Source: Bog-793 sp963785415
GTDB taxonomy: Bacteria > Actinomycetota > Acidimicrobiia > Acidimicrobiales > Bog-793
Direction: 5' to 3'
Assembly: GCA_963785415.1 (NCBI GenBank)
Contig: CAWAVB010000001.1
Span: 1 to 64,000 of the forward strand
Length of the DNA stretch: 64,000 nucleotides
In this document: piece after piece, positions 8,333 through 16,562 of the stretch
Layout of the letters: each line of letters opens with the position of its first letter
Numbering within the stretch: the first letter of the stretch is position 1
Made by a program: the position numbers and the translations under genes
Notes under the pieces: model-generated
What the model was told of the DNA's origin: nothing
Databases searched by the model: none
Seen by the model: the letters and a program-made list of their open reading frames with translations, nothing else

Positions 8333-8734
8333 ATGGAATCCGAAGAGATCCAAGTCGTGAGCGGATCAGAGGTCGTGACCGAGCTCACCGACCAGCTCGA
8401 GCGATTCTGTCGTGGACGGGGCGACGGCCTGGTGAACGTCTTCGTGCTACACGCCACGGCAGGCGTCGCGCTGATGGAGACGGGCTCGGGGAGCGAGGCC
8501 GATCTCGCCCAGGCGATCGAGGGCCTCCTGCCGACCACGGGACCCTACCGACACCGGCACGGCTCGGAGGGGCACGGGCGCGACCACGTCGTTCCCTGTT
8601 TCATCAGCCCTTCGGTGTCGATCCCGGTAGCCGACGGGCGTCCTTTGCTCGGGATCTGGCAACGCCTCGTCCTCGTCGACACGAATCGGGACAATCCCCG
8701 CCGCAAGGTGCGCTTCAGCTTCCTCGCCGGCTGA
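8333..8734 (+). CDS. YjbQ family protein (UPF0047)
   Basis: This 133-aa protein matches the YjbQ family: HATAGVALMET near the middle, HGRDHVVPCFISPSVSIPV with the conserved His, and GIWQRLVLVD near the end. Members form small trimers, and E. coli YjbQ shows weak thiamine-phosphate synthase activity in vitro; the true role is unclear. Length is normal. It starts 41 bases from the divergent aldo/keto reductase and ends before a strong hairpin. Confidence 0.92.
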   Translation: MESEEIQVVSGSEVVTELTDQLERFCRGRGDGLVNVFVLHATAGVALMETGSGSEADLAQAIEGLLPTTGPYRHRHGSEGHGRDHVVPCFISPSVSIPVADGRPLLGIWQRLVLVDTNRDNPRRKVRFSFLAG

Positions 8735-8825
8735 ATCGGGTGAAGCTTTCGCGGCACGTGCCGTCGGCAACCCACGAGGACGGTGCGGTCCGGGTGTCGT
8801 CGGGCGTTGCCTCTGTCGCGTCCTG

Positions 8826-8851
8826 CGTCACAGACCTACCGGTCTGTGACG
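8826..8851. terminator. Perfect 11-bp inverted repeat between convergent genes
   Basis: CGTCACAGACC and its exact complement flank a TACC loop. It lies between yjbQ (ends 8734) and the DUF5666-like gene (ends 8948), both reading toward it, so a bidirectional terminator is the simplest call. There is no T tract. The core AGACCnnnnGGTCT also resembles some regulator operators, though the position argues against that. Confidence 0.6.
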
Positions 8852-8947
8852 GGGTGTTCCGCCGCCGGTCGTCGTGAGGGCCCCGCCCCGCCGGTCACCT
8901 GCCGCGAGCGAGGGTGTCGGGCGCGACCGGGGGTCGGATCCTCGAGG

Positions 8948-9565
8948 TCACACCGCCGGCGTCGGCCCGGGGAAGCCGAAGTAGCCACCGCCCGCCGGAA
9001 GGACGACGACCTGCGTCGCTTTTATCGTCGACCCGCTCGTCGAGCCGACGACGATGACGTGGGCGCCGTGGGTGACCGCACTGGCAGAGGCCGAGCCCGT
9101 CCCCGTGCGATAGGTCGTGGAGGACTGCTCGTCCACGGTGAACTTCTTGCCGGTGCTCGTTGTCATCGTGAACTTCGAGGCGGAGACGCTGTCGACCGTG
9201 CCGCTCACTCCACCCGCGCCGGGACCGAACCTCCCGGCGAAGGGTCCGCCACCGGAATAGGAGCGACCCGGCGTCGGCGCGCCGCCGAACCGACCTGGTG
9301 CCGTGACACCGTTCCGGAACGCAGCCGTGGGCGATGACGACGTCGTGGCCAAGGCGACCGACAGTCCGACGACGGCGCACGCCAGTACACCGGCGGTCAC
9401 CCAACCGGTGGTTCGGTTGGCGAGCAGGCGCTTGGACTGGTCGGCGCGTGGTTTGGCCGGGGGCGTGGTGCCGACAGCATCATGGTCCGGCGGCGCTCCC
9501 GCGCCCAGTGGGACCCGTTCGAGCGGCATGGTCGGCTCGGAGGACGGTTCCTCGTGATCGTTCAT
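8948..9565 (-). CDS. Membrane-anchored protein with DUF5666-like domain
   Basis: The 205-aa protein has a charged cytosolic N-terminus (1-50), one transmembrane helix (about 54-73, WVTAGVLACAVVGLSVALA), a Gly/Pro-rich linker, and an extracytoplasmic beta-rich part (about 118-195). That part has the rhythm GTVDSVSASKFTMTTSTGKKF and ends in TIKATQVVVL, which recalls DUF5666, an OB-like domain of unknown function. There are no catalytic motifs. The start follows a purine-rich stretch. It is probably a cell-surface protein; the domain call is by pattern only. Confidence 0.7.
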   Translation of the reverse strand: MNDHEEPSSEPTMPLERVPLGAGAPPDHDAVGTTPPAKPRADQSKRLLANRTTGWVTAGVLACAVVGLSVALATTSSSPTAAFRNGVTAPGRFGGAPTPGRSYSGGGPFAGRFGPGAGGVSGTVDSVSASKFTMTTSTGKKFTVDEQSSTTYRTGTGSASASAVTHGAHVIVVGSTSGSTIKATQVVVLPAGGGYFGFPGPTPAV

Positions 9566-9925
9566 GTTCGTTGGGCCTCCCTGCGACGCGTTACTCGCAA
9601 AGTTTGCCGCCGTTGTCTGTGGTTTCCCTGATGGCTCGACGCGGGGATCCCTGTGAACGATGCGGAAGCGACTCCGGGAGGACGACCCTGGGGCGGTCGT
9701 CCCCTGACGATCGCTCGGTCGCGACGCGGACCGGCGGCCCGCACGGCCATCACCGGCCGGATCCGGTCGCGCGGAATTGGGCGTTGATCCCGGGCGACTC
9801 GCGCGACTTGCCGGATTGGCGCGGCCGGGACGGCCGCCCCCGCTCGTGACGGCCGCCCCCGCTCGTGACGGACGCGAACTGCGGCAAGCTTGTCGTGTGT
9901 CCCGTTCTGGGCCGGTGCCGGCGCA
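9566..9925. other. Gap without a gene, containing a short tandem repeat
   Basis: This 360-base stretch lies upstream of the DUF5666-like gene and downstream of the decarboxylase gene. I see no supported gene. The only structure is a 19-base tandem repeat at 9829-9866. Confidence 0.4.
9829..9866. repeat. Two tandem copies of a 19-base unit
   Basis: The unit GACGGCCGCCCCCGCTCGT occurs twice back to back, exactly, with a partial third start (GACGG). It sits just beyond the stop of the glutamate decarboxylase gene. It is a small slippage-prone repeat with no obvious role. Confidence 0.75.
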
Positions 9926-11332
9926 TCAGTGGTGGAACGCGGCGGCCGTCTCGGAACTCTGGAGGGGGCCCGATTGGCGCTCGAGCTCGGGGAGCAGCCG
10001 ACTGAGGTCCTCGACGAAGAGGGACGCGAGGTCCCGGGAGAACCCGTTGCGGACGACGACACGGACGACACTCAGGTCCTGGCGGTTCTCGGGGAACGTG
10101 TAGGCCGGCACGAGCCAGCCGCGCTCCCGGAGCCGGCGCGAGACGTCGAAGACGTTGAAAGTCGAGATACCCGACTTCGTCGTGAAGGCGAACACCGGCA
10201 ACTCGTCACCGCGCGTAAGGAGTTGGAAGGGACCGAGCTCACCGATCCGCTCGGCGAGCTCCATCGCGATGTCGCGTGAGGCCTGCTGGACGGTGCGGAA
10301 GCCGGTGAAGCCGAGCCGGAGGAACGTGTAGTACTGGGCCACGACCTCGGCTCCCGGCCGGGAGAAGTTGAGCGCGAAGGTCGGCATGTTTCCGCCGAGA
10401 TAGTTGACGTTGAACACGAGCTCGGCGGGAAGCGCCTCGTGATCCCGCCACACGACCCACCCGACCCCGGGATAGACGAGCCCGTACTTGTGCCCCGAGG
10501 TGTTGATCGAGGCCACCCGGGGAAGGCGGAAGTCCCAGACGAGGTCACCGTCGAGGAAGGGGGCGATCATGGCGCCGGACGCCCCGTCGACGTGGACCGA
10601 GATGTCAAGCCCCGCGCGGGCTTGGAGCTCGTCGAGGCCGGCCGAGATCTCGACGACGGGCTCGTAGCTCCCGTCGAAGGTCGAGCCGAGGACGGCGACG
10701 ACGCCGATCGTGCGCTCGTCGCAGCGGGCGACGGCTTCCTCGGCCGAGAGGTGATAGCGGTCGCCTTCCATCGGGACCGTGCGGGCCTCGACCTCCCAGT
10801 AGTTGCAGAACTTCTCCCAGCAGACCTGGACGTTGGCGCCCATCACGAGGTTGGGTCGGTCGGCGGGTTTCCCGGCGGCCTCGCGGCGCCGGGTCCAGCG
10901 CCTCTTCAGGGCGAGCCCGGCGAGCATGCACGCTTCCGACGAACCGGTCGTCGAGCAGCCGAGCGCCTGGTCGGGGTCGGGCGCCTTCCAGAGATTGGCC
11001 AGGATGCTCACGCAGCGCCGCTCGAGCTCGGCGGTCTGGGGGTACTCGTCCTTGTCGATCATGTTTTTCTCGGCGCACTCGGCCATGAGCCGTGCCGCGG
11101 GAGCCTCCATCCAGGTGGTGACGAACGTGGCCAGGTTCAACCGGGCGTTGCCATCGAGCAAGAGCTCGTCGTGGACGAGCTGGTAAGCGGTCTCGGCGGG
11201 GATCGGCCGGTCACCGAGGCGATGGGTGGGGACGACGAGTTCCTCGGCGAGCGCCGGGTCGTCGAGGGTGTGCATCGGGTTGGTCTGTCGGCCGACCCGA
11301 TGGGGGTTTGCCATCGCGCGATGCAGGGCCAT
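9926..11332 (-). CDS. gad: Glutamate decarboxylase (PLP-dependent)
   Basis: This 468-aa enzyme converts glutamate to GABA and CO2, using up a proton. Length and order match bacterial GadB. The PLP lysine is Lys282 in NTSGHKYG, the ring-binding Asp249 lies in VHVDGASGA, and STTGSSEACMLAG forms the phosphate site. The N-terminal NLATFVTTWMEAPA is also family-typical. The frame extends upstream, but the ATG at 11332 has a GGAAGG site and begins where homology should. It follows the methyltransferase gene by 47 bases and is probably co-transcribed. No GABA antiporter is nearby, so acid resistance is not shown; a metabolic GABA route is equally likely. Confidence 0.95.
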   Translation of the reverse strand: MALHRAMANPHRVGRQTNPMHTLDDPALAEELVVPTHRLGDRPIPAETAYQLVHDELLLDGNARLNLATFVTTWMEAPAARLMAECAEKNMIDKDEYPQTAELERRCVSILANLWKAPDPDQALGCSTTGSSEACMLAGLALKRRWTRRREAAGKPADRPNLVMGANVQVCWEKFCNYWEVEARTVPMEGDRYHLSAEEAVARCDERTIGVVAVLGSTFDGSYEPVVEISAGLDELQARAGLDISVHVDGASGAMIAPFLDGDLVWDFRLPRVASINTSGHKYGLVYPGVGWVVWRDHEALPAELVFNVNYLGGNMPTFALNFSRPGAEVVAQYYTFLRLGFTGFRTVQQASRDIAMELAERIGELGPFQLLTRGDELPVFAFTTKSGISTFNVFDVSRRLRERGWLVPAYTFPENRQDLSVVRVVVRNGFSRDLASLFVEDLSRLLPELERQSGPLQSSETAAAFHH

Positions 11333-11379
11333 CTTGTCCGCCTTCCGTCTCGATTCTCGGAACCCCCGGGCGGGACCGC

Positions 11380-12180
11380 TCAGACCGCCCCGGTCTTCAC
11401 GGCCTCCACCTCGAGCCTCACCATTCTCACGTGGGCGTTGCCATCTTCGTCCAGGGGATGCCTGGCGAGATAGGCGTCGAGGACGACGCCCACGAGCTCG
11501 GGCCGCATCTCGTTGGGCACACGCTCCAAATACGGCATCCAGGTGGTGCGCAGCCAACCGGCGAGACCGTCGCGACCGGTGTGCACCATGTCCTTCGGCA
11601 CGAGTTCGACGCGGATCGGTCGCAGCGACGATTCCGCGAGCCAGGGCCGGTACCTCTCGGGGTCGTAGAAGCCGAATGGGAAAACGAAGCCGACGAAGTA
11701 CCCGCGCCAGCGGGGGAGCGCGGTCACCTCGTCCAGAACGGCGACCACGTCCGCGGCATTCCCCTTCCCGCCCATCTGGACGAGCACCCGGCCCTTGCCG
11801 CGAAGACTCCGCGCGATGCCGCGCAGCACGGGCCGCTGATCGCGCACCCAGTGCAACGCGGCGTTGGAGAAGACGACCGAGAACTCGCCGTCGTATTCGA
11901 GATGCGACGCGTTCCCGACCTCGAAACGGAGATTGGGATGGACCGGCGAGTAGAGCGCGCCCGCCCGCCTCACCATGTCCGCGGACGAATCGATGCCGAG
12001 GACGCGGCCTTCAGGGACCCGGGAAGCGATCTCGGCCGTCACCTTGCCGTCGCCGCAGCCGATGTCGAGGACGGATTCATCGCCTGCGAGCTGGAGCTTC
12101 TCGACGAGTTCCCGCGCCCAGTGCTGTTGCTGGGCGGAGTGCTTCTCGTAGTCCTCGGGATCCCACGTGAACTGCGTCAT
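11380..12180 (-). CDS. Trans-aconitate 2-methyltransferase-like SAM methyltransferase
   Basis: The 266-aa protein has SAM motif VLDIGCGDG (37-45), LGIDSSADMV (strand 2), and FSNAALHWVRDQ, the motif typical of Tam-like enzymes that methylate small carboxylic acids. A C-terminal helical region with LRTTWMPYLERVP agrees. Substrate is inferred from family only. It is the first gene of a probable two-gene unit with glutamate decarboxylase. It diverges from the secreted repeat gene at 12396, with 215 bases between. Confidence 0.85.
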   Translation of the reverse strand: MTQFTWDPEDYEKHSAQQQHWARELVEKLQLAGDESVLDIGCGDGKVTAEIASRVPEGRVLGIDSSADMVRRAGALYSPVHPNLRFEVGNASHLEYDGEFSVVFSNAALHWVRDQRPVLRGIARSLRGKGRVLVQMGGKGNAADVVAVLDEVTALPRWRGYFVGFVFPFGFYDPERYRPWLAESSLRPIRVELVPKDMVHTGRDGLAGWLRTTWMPYLERVPNEMRPELVGVVLDAYLARHPLDEDGNAHVRMVRLEVEAVKTGAV

Positions 12181-12395
12181 AGGGGCTGGTGGAAGATTGC
12201 TCCCGATTCCTCCGACCGGCCAGTTTCTGGGCTAGTCGAGACCGAGACGCGAGCTCGCGGCCGCCCAACCAGCATCGGGACGCAGGAGTAAAATAACCCT
12301 GGCCAGCGTGTATCGGCCGGGACATCCCGAGACTGGCATGTCCGGCAGACGATGTTGGCGCACCGAGTGCGGCATCGATCCGCACAGGGGGCACG

Positions 12396-13550
12396 ATGAG
12401 CGCTTTGAGAGCGCGGAAGCCCGTCCGACGTGAATGCCTGAGGATTGCCGGCGCGCTGCTCGCCCTCGTGGTCGGACTTGGTTTGGCAGCCGGTCCCCTG
12501 ACGTCCGCCGCCGCGGGAGGCGCCACACCGACGGGTACCCGTCTTTCCTCGGGCACCCTCAACGGCGTGAGCTGCGTGTCGGCCAAGTCGTGCGTCGCGG
12601 TCGGCTACCGCGGCGACAAGACGCTGATCGAGTCCTGGAACGGCACAGCATGGTCCGTCGTCCCGAGCCCGGATCTCGGGATCAGCAGCTCCCTTTTCGG
12701 CGTGTCCTGCCCCTCGGCCAACGCCTGCATGGCCGGCGGTTCCTACATCGACGCCTCCGGCCACCATGCCCTGTTCGAGTCGTGGAACGGAGCTGACTGG
12801 TCGGTCGTGCCGGGCCCGAGTCCCGGGCCCGCCGATATCACCCTGTTGGGCCTATCCTGCGTCTCCGCGCACTTCTGTGTGGCCGTCGGCGGTTACGGCA
12901 ATTCGACCTTGATCGAGTCGTGGAACGGCTCCGCCTGGTCGGTCGTGCCGAGCCCGGACCGGGGGACGGAAAGGAACTCGCTCGACGGCGTTTCCTGCGT
13001 CACCGCCAGATTCTGCGTGGCCGTCGGCAACGATTCCAGCAAGACACTCGTCGAGTCCTGGGACGGCTCCGCCTGGTCGATCGTCGCGAGCCCGACGCCG
13101 GGGTCCTACGGCGGCTTTGCCGCGGTGTCCTGTTCCTCGACCCGGTCGTGTGTCGCCGTCGGCAACTTCAGCACCGGCACCGGCAGCGGCGCCAGCACGC
13201 CCCCAGGGACCCTCACCGAGTCCTGGGACGGATCGGCCTGGTCAGTCGTGGCGAATCCGAACCCCTCCCACGCCTTGCTCTACGGCGTCGCCTGTGTCGC
13301 CTCGAAGTCGTGCCAGGCGGTCGGCGAGTACGCGGACCGCGCGGGCGTCTTTGTCTCGATGGTCGACTCGTGGAACGGGACTGCCTGGTCGGTCGTGCCG
13401 AACCCGGGCCTGCCCGCTTCCTACCTCTACGGCGTGTCCTGCGTCGCGACGACCCGGTGCGAAGCGGTCGGCGAGTACGACAACTCGGCCCACGCGGGCG
13501 CGGGTCGGGTGCTCGAGGAGTCCTGGAACGGGAGCGCCTGGTCGGACTGA
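12396..13550 (+). CDS. Secreted protein with seven Cys/Trp repeats (likely beta-propeller)
   Basis: The 384-aa product has a signal peptide (Arg-rich start, hydrophobic 17-33, cleavage after a TSAAA-like site). Seven tandem units of about 40-55 residues follow. Each has the form GVSC-x5-C-x-AVG, a variable loop, then ESWNGSAWSVVPSP. Two cysteines per unit suggest one disulfide per unit, and the repeats resemble Kelch-like strands, so a closed seven-bladed propeller is a reasonable model. The last unit stops right after SAWSD, so closure may borrow the N-terminal strand. Paralogues are common in actinobacteria, but I know of no defined function. A G-rich site precedes the ATG. Confidence 0.85.
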   Translation: MSALRARKPVRRECLRIAGALLALVVGLGLAAGPLTSAAAGGATPTGTRLSSGTLNGVSCVSAKSCVAVGYRGDKTLIESWNGTAWSVVPSPDLGISSSLFGVSCPSANACMAGGSYIDASGHHALFESWNGADWSVVPGPSPGPADITLLGLSCVSAHFCVAVGGYGNSTLIESWNGSAWSVVPSPDRGTERNSLDGVSCVTARFCVAVGNDSSKTLVESWDGSAWSIVASPTPGSYGGFAAVSCSSTRSCVAVGNFSTGTGSGASTPPGTLTESWDGSAWSVVANPNPSHALLYGVACVASKSCQAVGEYADRAGVFVSMVDSWNGTAWSVVPNPGLPASYLYGVSCVATTRCEAVGEYDNSAHAGAGRVLEESWNGSAWSD

Positions 13551-13619
13551 GGTCGCGACTCGATCGTCGCCGAGGCGCGGTGTCGCACAGGCTCGGCGCG
13601 GGTCGCGGGACCCGGACGG

Positions 13620-14594
13620 TTAGCCGACCTCGGGCAGCTCGTCCGCTCGGTGGTTGCGGCGCTCGGCCCGGCTGGCGTACATGAGCCGGTCGGCCTCCGC
13701 GAGGAGGTCCGCCAGCGAGCGTTCCGATCCCGGCTCGCGCTCGGCCCAGCCGACGCTCACGCTGACGGATCCGGGCCCGGGGACGGCTGATTGCTCCAGC
13801 TCCCAGACGATCCGCTGACTGACGAAATCGCCGGATGACTCGCCGGTGTCGAGGAGCAGGACGACGAACTCGTCCCCCCCGACCCTTGCCACGAGGTCGG
13901 TCGCGCGCACGCTGCGCTGCAGCGCCCCGGCGACGGCCCGGATGGCCTCGTCCCCGGCGAGGTGGCCGCGGGTGTCGTTGATCTCCTTCAGGTCGTCGAT
14001 GTCGATGAAAAGGACCTGGATCACCTCGTGCTGGCGGTCGGCGATGGCGAGCAGGGCCCCGGCGCCGCTTTCGAGACCGCGACGGCTGCGGATCCCGGTC
14101 AGCTCATCGACCATCGAGAGCGCGCGGAGCTCCTCGACGAGCCGGTCCTGAGCCTCGCGCTGGCCGACCCGGTCCGTGATGTCCTGGAACACGATGCAGA
14201 CCCGCTGCTCCCCGTCGGCGTTGACGAACACGTTCGAGGACACTTCGGCGACAAAGGTCGTTCCGTCGCCGCGGATGAACGAGAGCTCGGCGCGGACCTG
14301 GCCGTTGCGCTCACGCTCGGCGACGGCGCGCGCCCAACCGCCGTCGGAGGGGTCGGCGAGGCCCTGGCGGCCGCGTCGCAGGATCTCGTCCTCGGTGAGA
14401 CGCAACATCTCGCAGGCGGCTCGGTTCGCTGTGAGGATCCGCCCGTCGGGGATGGTCAGCATGACGCCATCCATGCTGAACCGGAAGATCGCCTCGAAGT
14501 CGGCGGCGCTGATCTCGCGGATCCCCGCCGAGGCGCGCGCCGACTCCTCGGGCCTTGTCCGATCTCGTCTCGGCGCCGCCAGTCGCCTTGCCAT
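13620..14594 (-). CDS. PAS-GGDEF diguanylate cyclase
   Basis: This 324-aa cytosolic protein has a PAS domain (about 30-145, ending VFQDITDRV) linked by a short helix to a GGDEF domain (about 158-310). The active site GGDEF is intact (239-243). RATD five residues before it is the inhibitory I-site, so cyclase activity with product feedback is predicted. No EAL domain or membrane segment is present. The ATG has ACGGAG just upstream. It ends 70 bases from the convergent secreted repeat gene. With the GGDEF-EAL protein at 2840-4738, it shows that c-di-GMP signalling exists here. Confidence 0.94.
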   Translation of the reverse strand: MARRLAAPRRDRTRPEESARASAGIREISAADFEAIFRFSMDGVMLTIPDGRILTANRAACEMLRLTEDEILRRGRQGLADPSDGGWARAVAERERNGQVRAELSFIRGDGTTFVAEVSSNVFVNADGEQRVCIVFQDITDRVGQREAQDRLVEELRALSMVDELTGIRSRRGLESGAGALLAIADRQHEVIQVLFIDIDDLKEINDTRGHLAGDEAIRAVAGALQRSVRATDLVARVGGDEFVVLLLDTGESSGDFVSQRIVWELEQSAVPGPGSVSVSVGWAEREPGSERSLADLLAEADRLMYASRAERRNHRADELPEVG

Positions 14595-14779
14595 TGCTCC
14601 GTCTGTGCGCTCAGGAAGTGGTTGATGTCGACCGGGGGACCCAGAGTGCTGAACCGGGGTCCTCGCGCGCCGTCCACTTCGAACCCGGTCAGGCTAACCG
14701 GGTCCGGAGTCCGGACCGACCGGCGATGCCGAGATAGTTGCGCATGCTGCGCCGGAAGTTCCCGCCCGTTGGTCCGCTT

Positions 14780-15778
14780 CTACCGCCAGACCTCTCCACC
14801 TGCAGCGTCGGCGGCGACGAGGTGCGCGAGCGCCTCGACGACACCCGGGCGCGCGGTAACGATGCCGAGCTCCCGGTTGAAAACGAGCGAGGCCACCGAG
14901 AAATTCTCCGATCCGACGAAGGCGCGTTCGTCCGCCTTTCCGGCGTCGACGACGACGATCTTGGCGTGGATGTACAGGGCGGACGGGGTGTCCGGGTAGG
15001 TGCGGACCTCGGCGCCGGCCTGGCTCAACTCGTCGAGGGCACCGTCCCACTCGGAGTCCGCGGTCATGACGACGACGACGTGCACGCCCCGGCGCGCCGC
15101 GGCGGTGAGCGCGGCGGTGACGTCGGCGTCGCCCATCTCTTCGTTTTCGACGTCGACCGAGTCCCTTGCCGAGTCGATGAGCCCGACGAGGGCTTCCTCG
15201 GACTCCGGGCTCCACAGCAGGTCCGCGCCGGTTGGCGCAGTCCCCGCGCCGCCGCGGGACCAGTCGGCGTCGAAGGTCGACTCGATCGCGGCCACGTCGG
15301 AGTGCTGGGTGTCGAGGACGACGACGTCGCGGGTGTCCGTGTAGTAGCGGGCGGTGAAGTTCATCGTCATGACGAGTGCCGTCGCGTCGTCGATGACAGC
15401 CGCCTTCTCGTGGTCGAGGTCGAAGCGCGCCGGCGCCCAGCGCACGGCGACGTAGTGGGCGGCGAGGTAGGAGAAGGCGGCCGAGTTCTCGCTTCCGACG
15501 TAGGCCTCGTCGAGGATGACCCGGACCCGGACGCCGCGGGCGGCGTCGGCTGCCAAGATCGACTCGACGACCGGGTCCTCGAGCTCGTACATCTCGAGGT
15601 CCACGCTGTGGCGAGCCGCGCGCAGGTACTGGTCGATCGGCCCCATTCCCGCCTGCGGCTCGACGAGGAGTTGCAGCGTGCCGGTTCCCCCGGCCCCGGC
15701 CCCGGCGCGGGGTCCGACGGCCACGAACCCGGCCGCGACGACGGCGAGAACCGCCGCGCAACGGCACATCGTTCTCAT
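14780..15778 (-). CDS. Secreted phospholipase D-like protein
   Basis: The 332-aa protein carries a signal peptide (MRTMCRCAAVLAVVAAGFVA, then Gly/Ala-rich) and two complete HKD motifs: His123/Lys125/Asp130 and His271/Lys273/Asp278, each followed by the expected Asn (MTMNF, GSENFS). The two halves should form one active site that cleaves phosphodiesters; lipid or nucleic acid substrates are both possible outside the cell. The frame is open to 15901, but GGGAGG ahead of the ATG at 15778 and the signal peptide fix the start. The closest relatives are cardiolipin-synthase or Nuc-like proteins. It appears to stand alone. Confidence 0.9.
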   Translation of the reverse strand: MRTMCRCAAVLAVVAAGFVAVGPRAGAGAGGTGTLQLLVEPQAGMGPIDQYLRAARHSVDLEMYELEDPVVESILAADAARGVRVRVILDEAYVGSENSAAFSYLAAHYVAVRWAPARFDLDHEKAAVIDDATALVMTMNFTARYYTDTRDVVVLDTQHSDVAAIESTFDADWSRGGAGTAPTGADLLWSPESEEALVGLIDSARDSVDVENEEMGDADVTAALTAAARRGVHVVVVMTADSEWDGALDELSQAGAEVRTYPDTPSALYIHAKIVVVDAGKADERAFVGSENFSVASLVFNRELGIVTARPGVVEALAHLVAADAAGGEVWR

Positions 15779-15917
15779 CGGCCCTCCCCGTAAGTGAACG
15801 GGATCACTATTGCCTCGCGCTCGCTCGGCGCGCACGGCCCGAACTGTGCGCTGGGCCGCGAGTGGGCCAAAGGACCCTTTTTTGGGGATCCGGGGTGACA
15901 TGTCGGGAATCGGTGCT

Positions 15918-15946
15918 TTTGGTATCTAATATCAGTGGCAATGATC
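15918..15946 (+). promoter_or_regulatory. AT-rich control region before the MarR gene
   Basis: The only AT-rich patch in the 220-base divergent gap reads TTTTGGTATCTAATATCAGT. It has a -10-like TATCTAAT and a loose inverted repeat with TTG and CAA ends. It is about 60 bases before the MarR start and could be the promoter and self-operator of the MarR-MFS unit. The dyad is imperfect. Confidence 0.4.
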
Positions 15947-16001
15947 GATTTGGGAATCTGGCCGACTCGCGGGGGCGCTGATCGCGCCCTTCCGATCGCC
16001 G

Positions 16002-16562
16002 GTGCGTGACGGCATGCCGATAGGACGACTCGGCGTGGGCGTGCTGCGTCGGCCCTCGGCGGCGACGTATCTCCTGGCGGGGCGGTTACGGGTATCGATG
16101 ATCCGCCTCAGTCGCCAGATCCGCCGCCGTGACCCCTCGGACCTCACGATCGCCAAACTTTCCGCGCTCGCCACGGTGGTCCAGTCGGGTCCCTTGAGCG
16201 TCGGCCAGCTCGCCGAGATCGAGGGCCTGCCCTCGCCGGCGGCGACGCGCCTTGCCGACAAGCTCGAGGAGGCGGGTCTCATCGCGCGGCGGGCGAATCC
16301 GGAGGACCGGCGGGGGATCATCCTCGTCGCCACCGCGGCGGGTGCCGAGCTTCTCGACAAGCGTGACCGGATCGGAACGGCCTGGCTCGCCGGGCGGCTC
16401 GACGCCCTGAACGAGTCGGACCGCAGGGCGCTCGAGCGCGCCGTCGCCGTCATCGAGACGCTCGCCGCCGAACGCGCCCTCGAAACGCCGAAGGCAACGA
16501 CGCAACAGATGGCCAGTGACACGGGCAGGCGACGCCGCCCGCTGAAGGGAGTGAACCGGTGA
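16002..16562 (+). CDS. MarR family transcriptional regulator
   Basis: The 186-aa protein has the MarR winged helix: dimer helix LRVSMIRLSRQIR, recognition region LSVGQLAEIEGLPSPAATRLADKLEEAGLI, and wing RRANPEDRRGIILVATAAG. It should act as a dimeric repressor released by small ligands. The start is uncertain: GTG 16002 or ATG 16014, neither with a good ribosome site. Its stop overlaps the start of the MFS gene by four bases (GTGA), so it most likely controls that pump. The C-terminal tail is longer than usual. Confidence 0.88.
   Translation: MRDGMPIGRLGVGVLRRPSAATYLLAGRLRVSMIRLSRQIRRRDPSDLTIAKLSALATVVQSGPLSVGQLAEIEGLPSPAATRLADKLEEAGLIARRANPEDRRGIILVATAAGAELLDKRDRIGTAWLAGRLDALNESDRRALERAVAVIETLAAERALETPKATTQQMASDTGRRRRPLKGVNR

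Noticed and set aside
7287..8360. 357-codon plus-strand frame
   Set aside because: It is antisense to the aldo/keto reductase, whose catalytic tetrad is complete.
15941..16009. 22-codon upstream frame before MarR, considered as a leader peptide
   Set aside because: It has no ribosome site and no attenuator-like structure or regulatory codon run.
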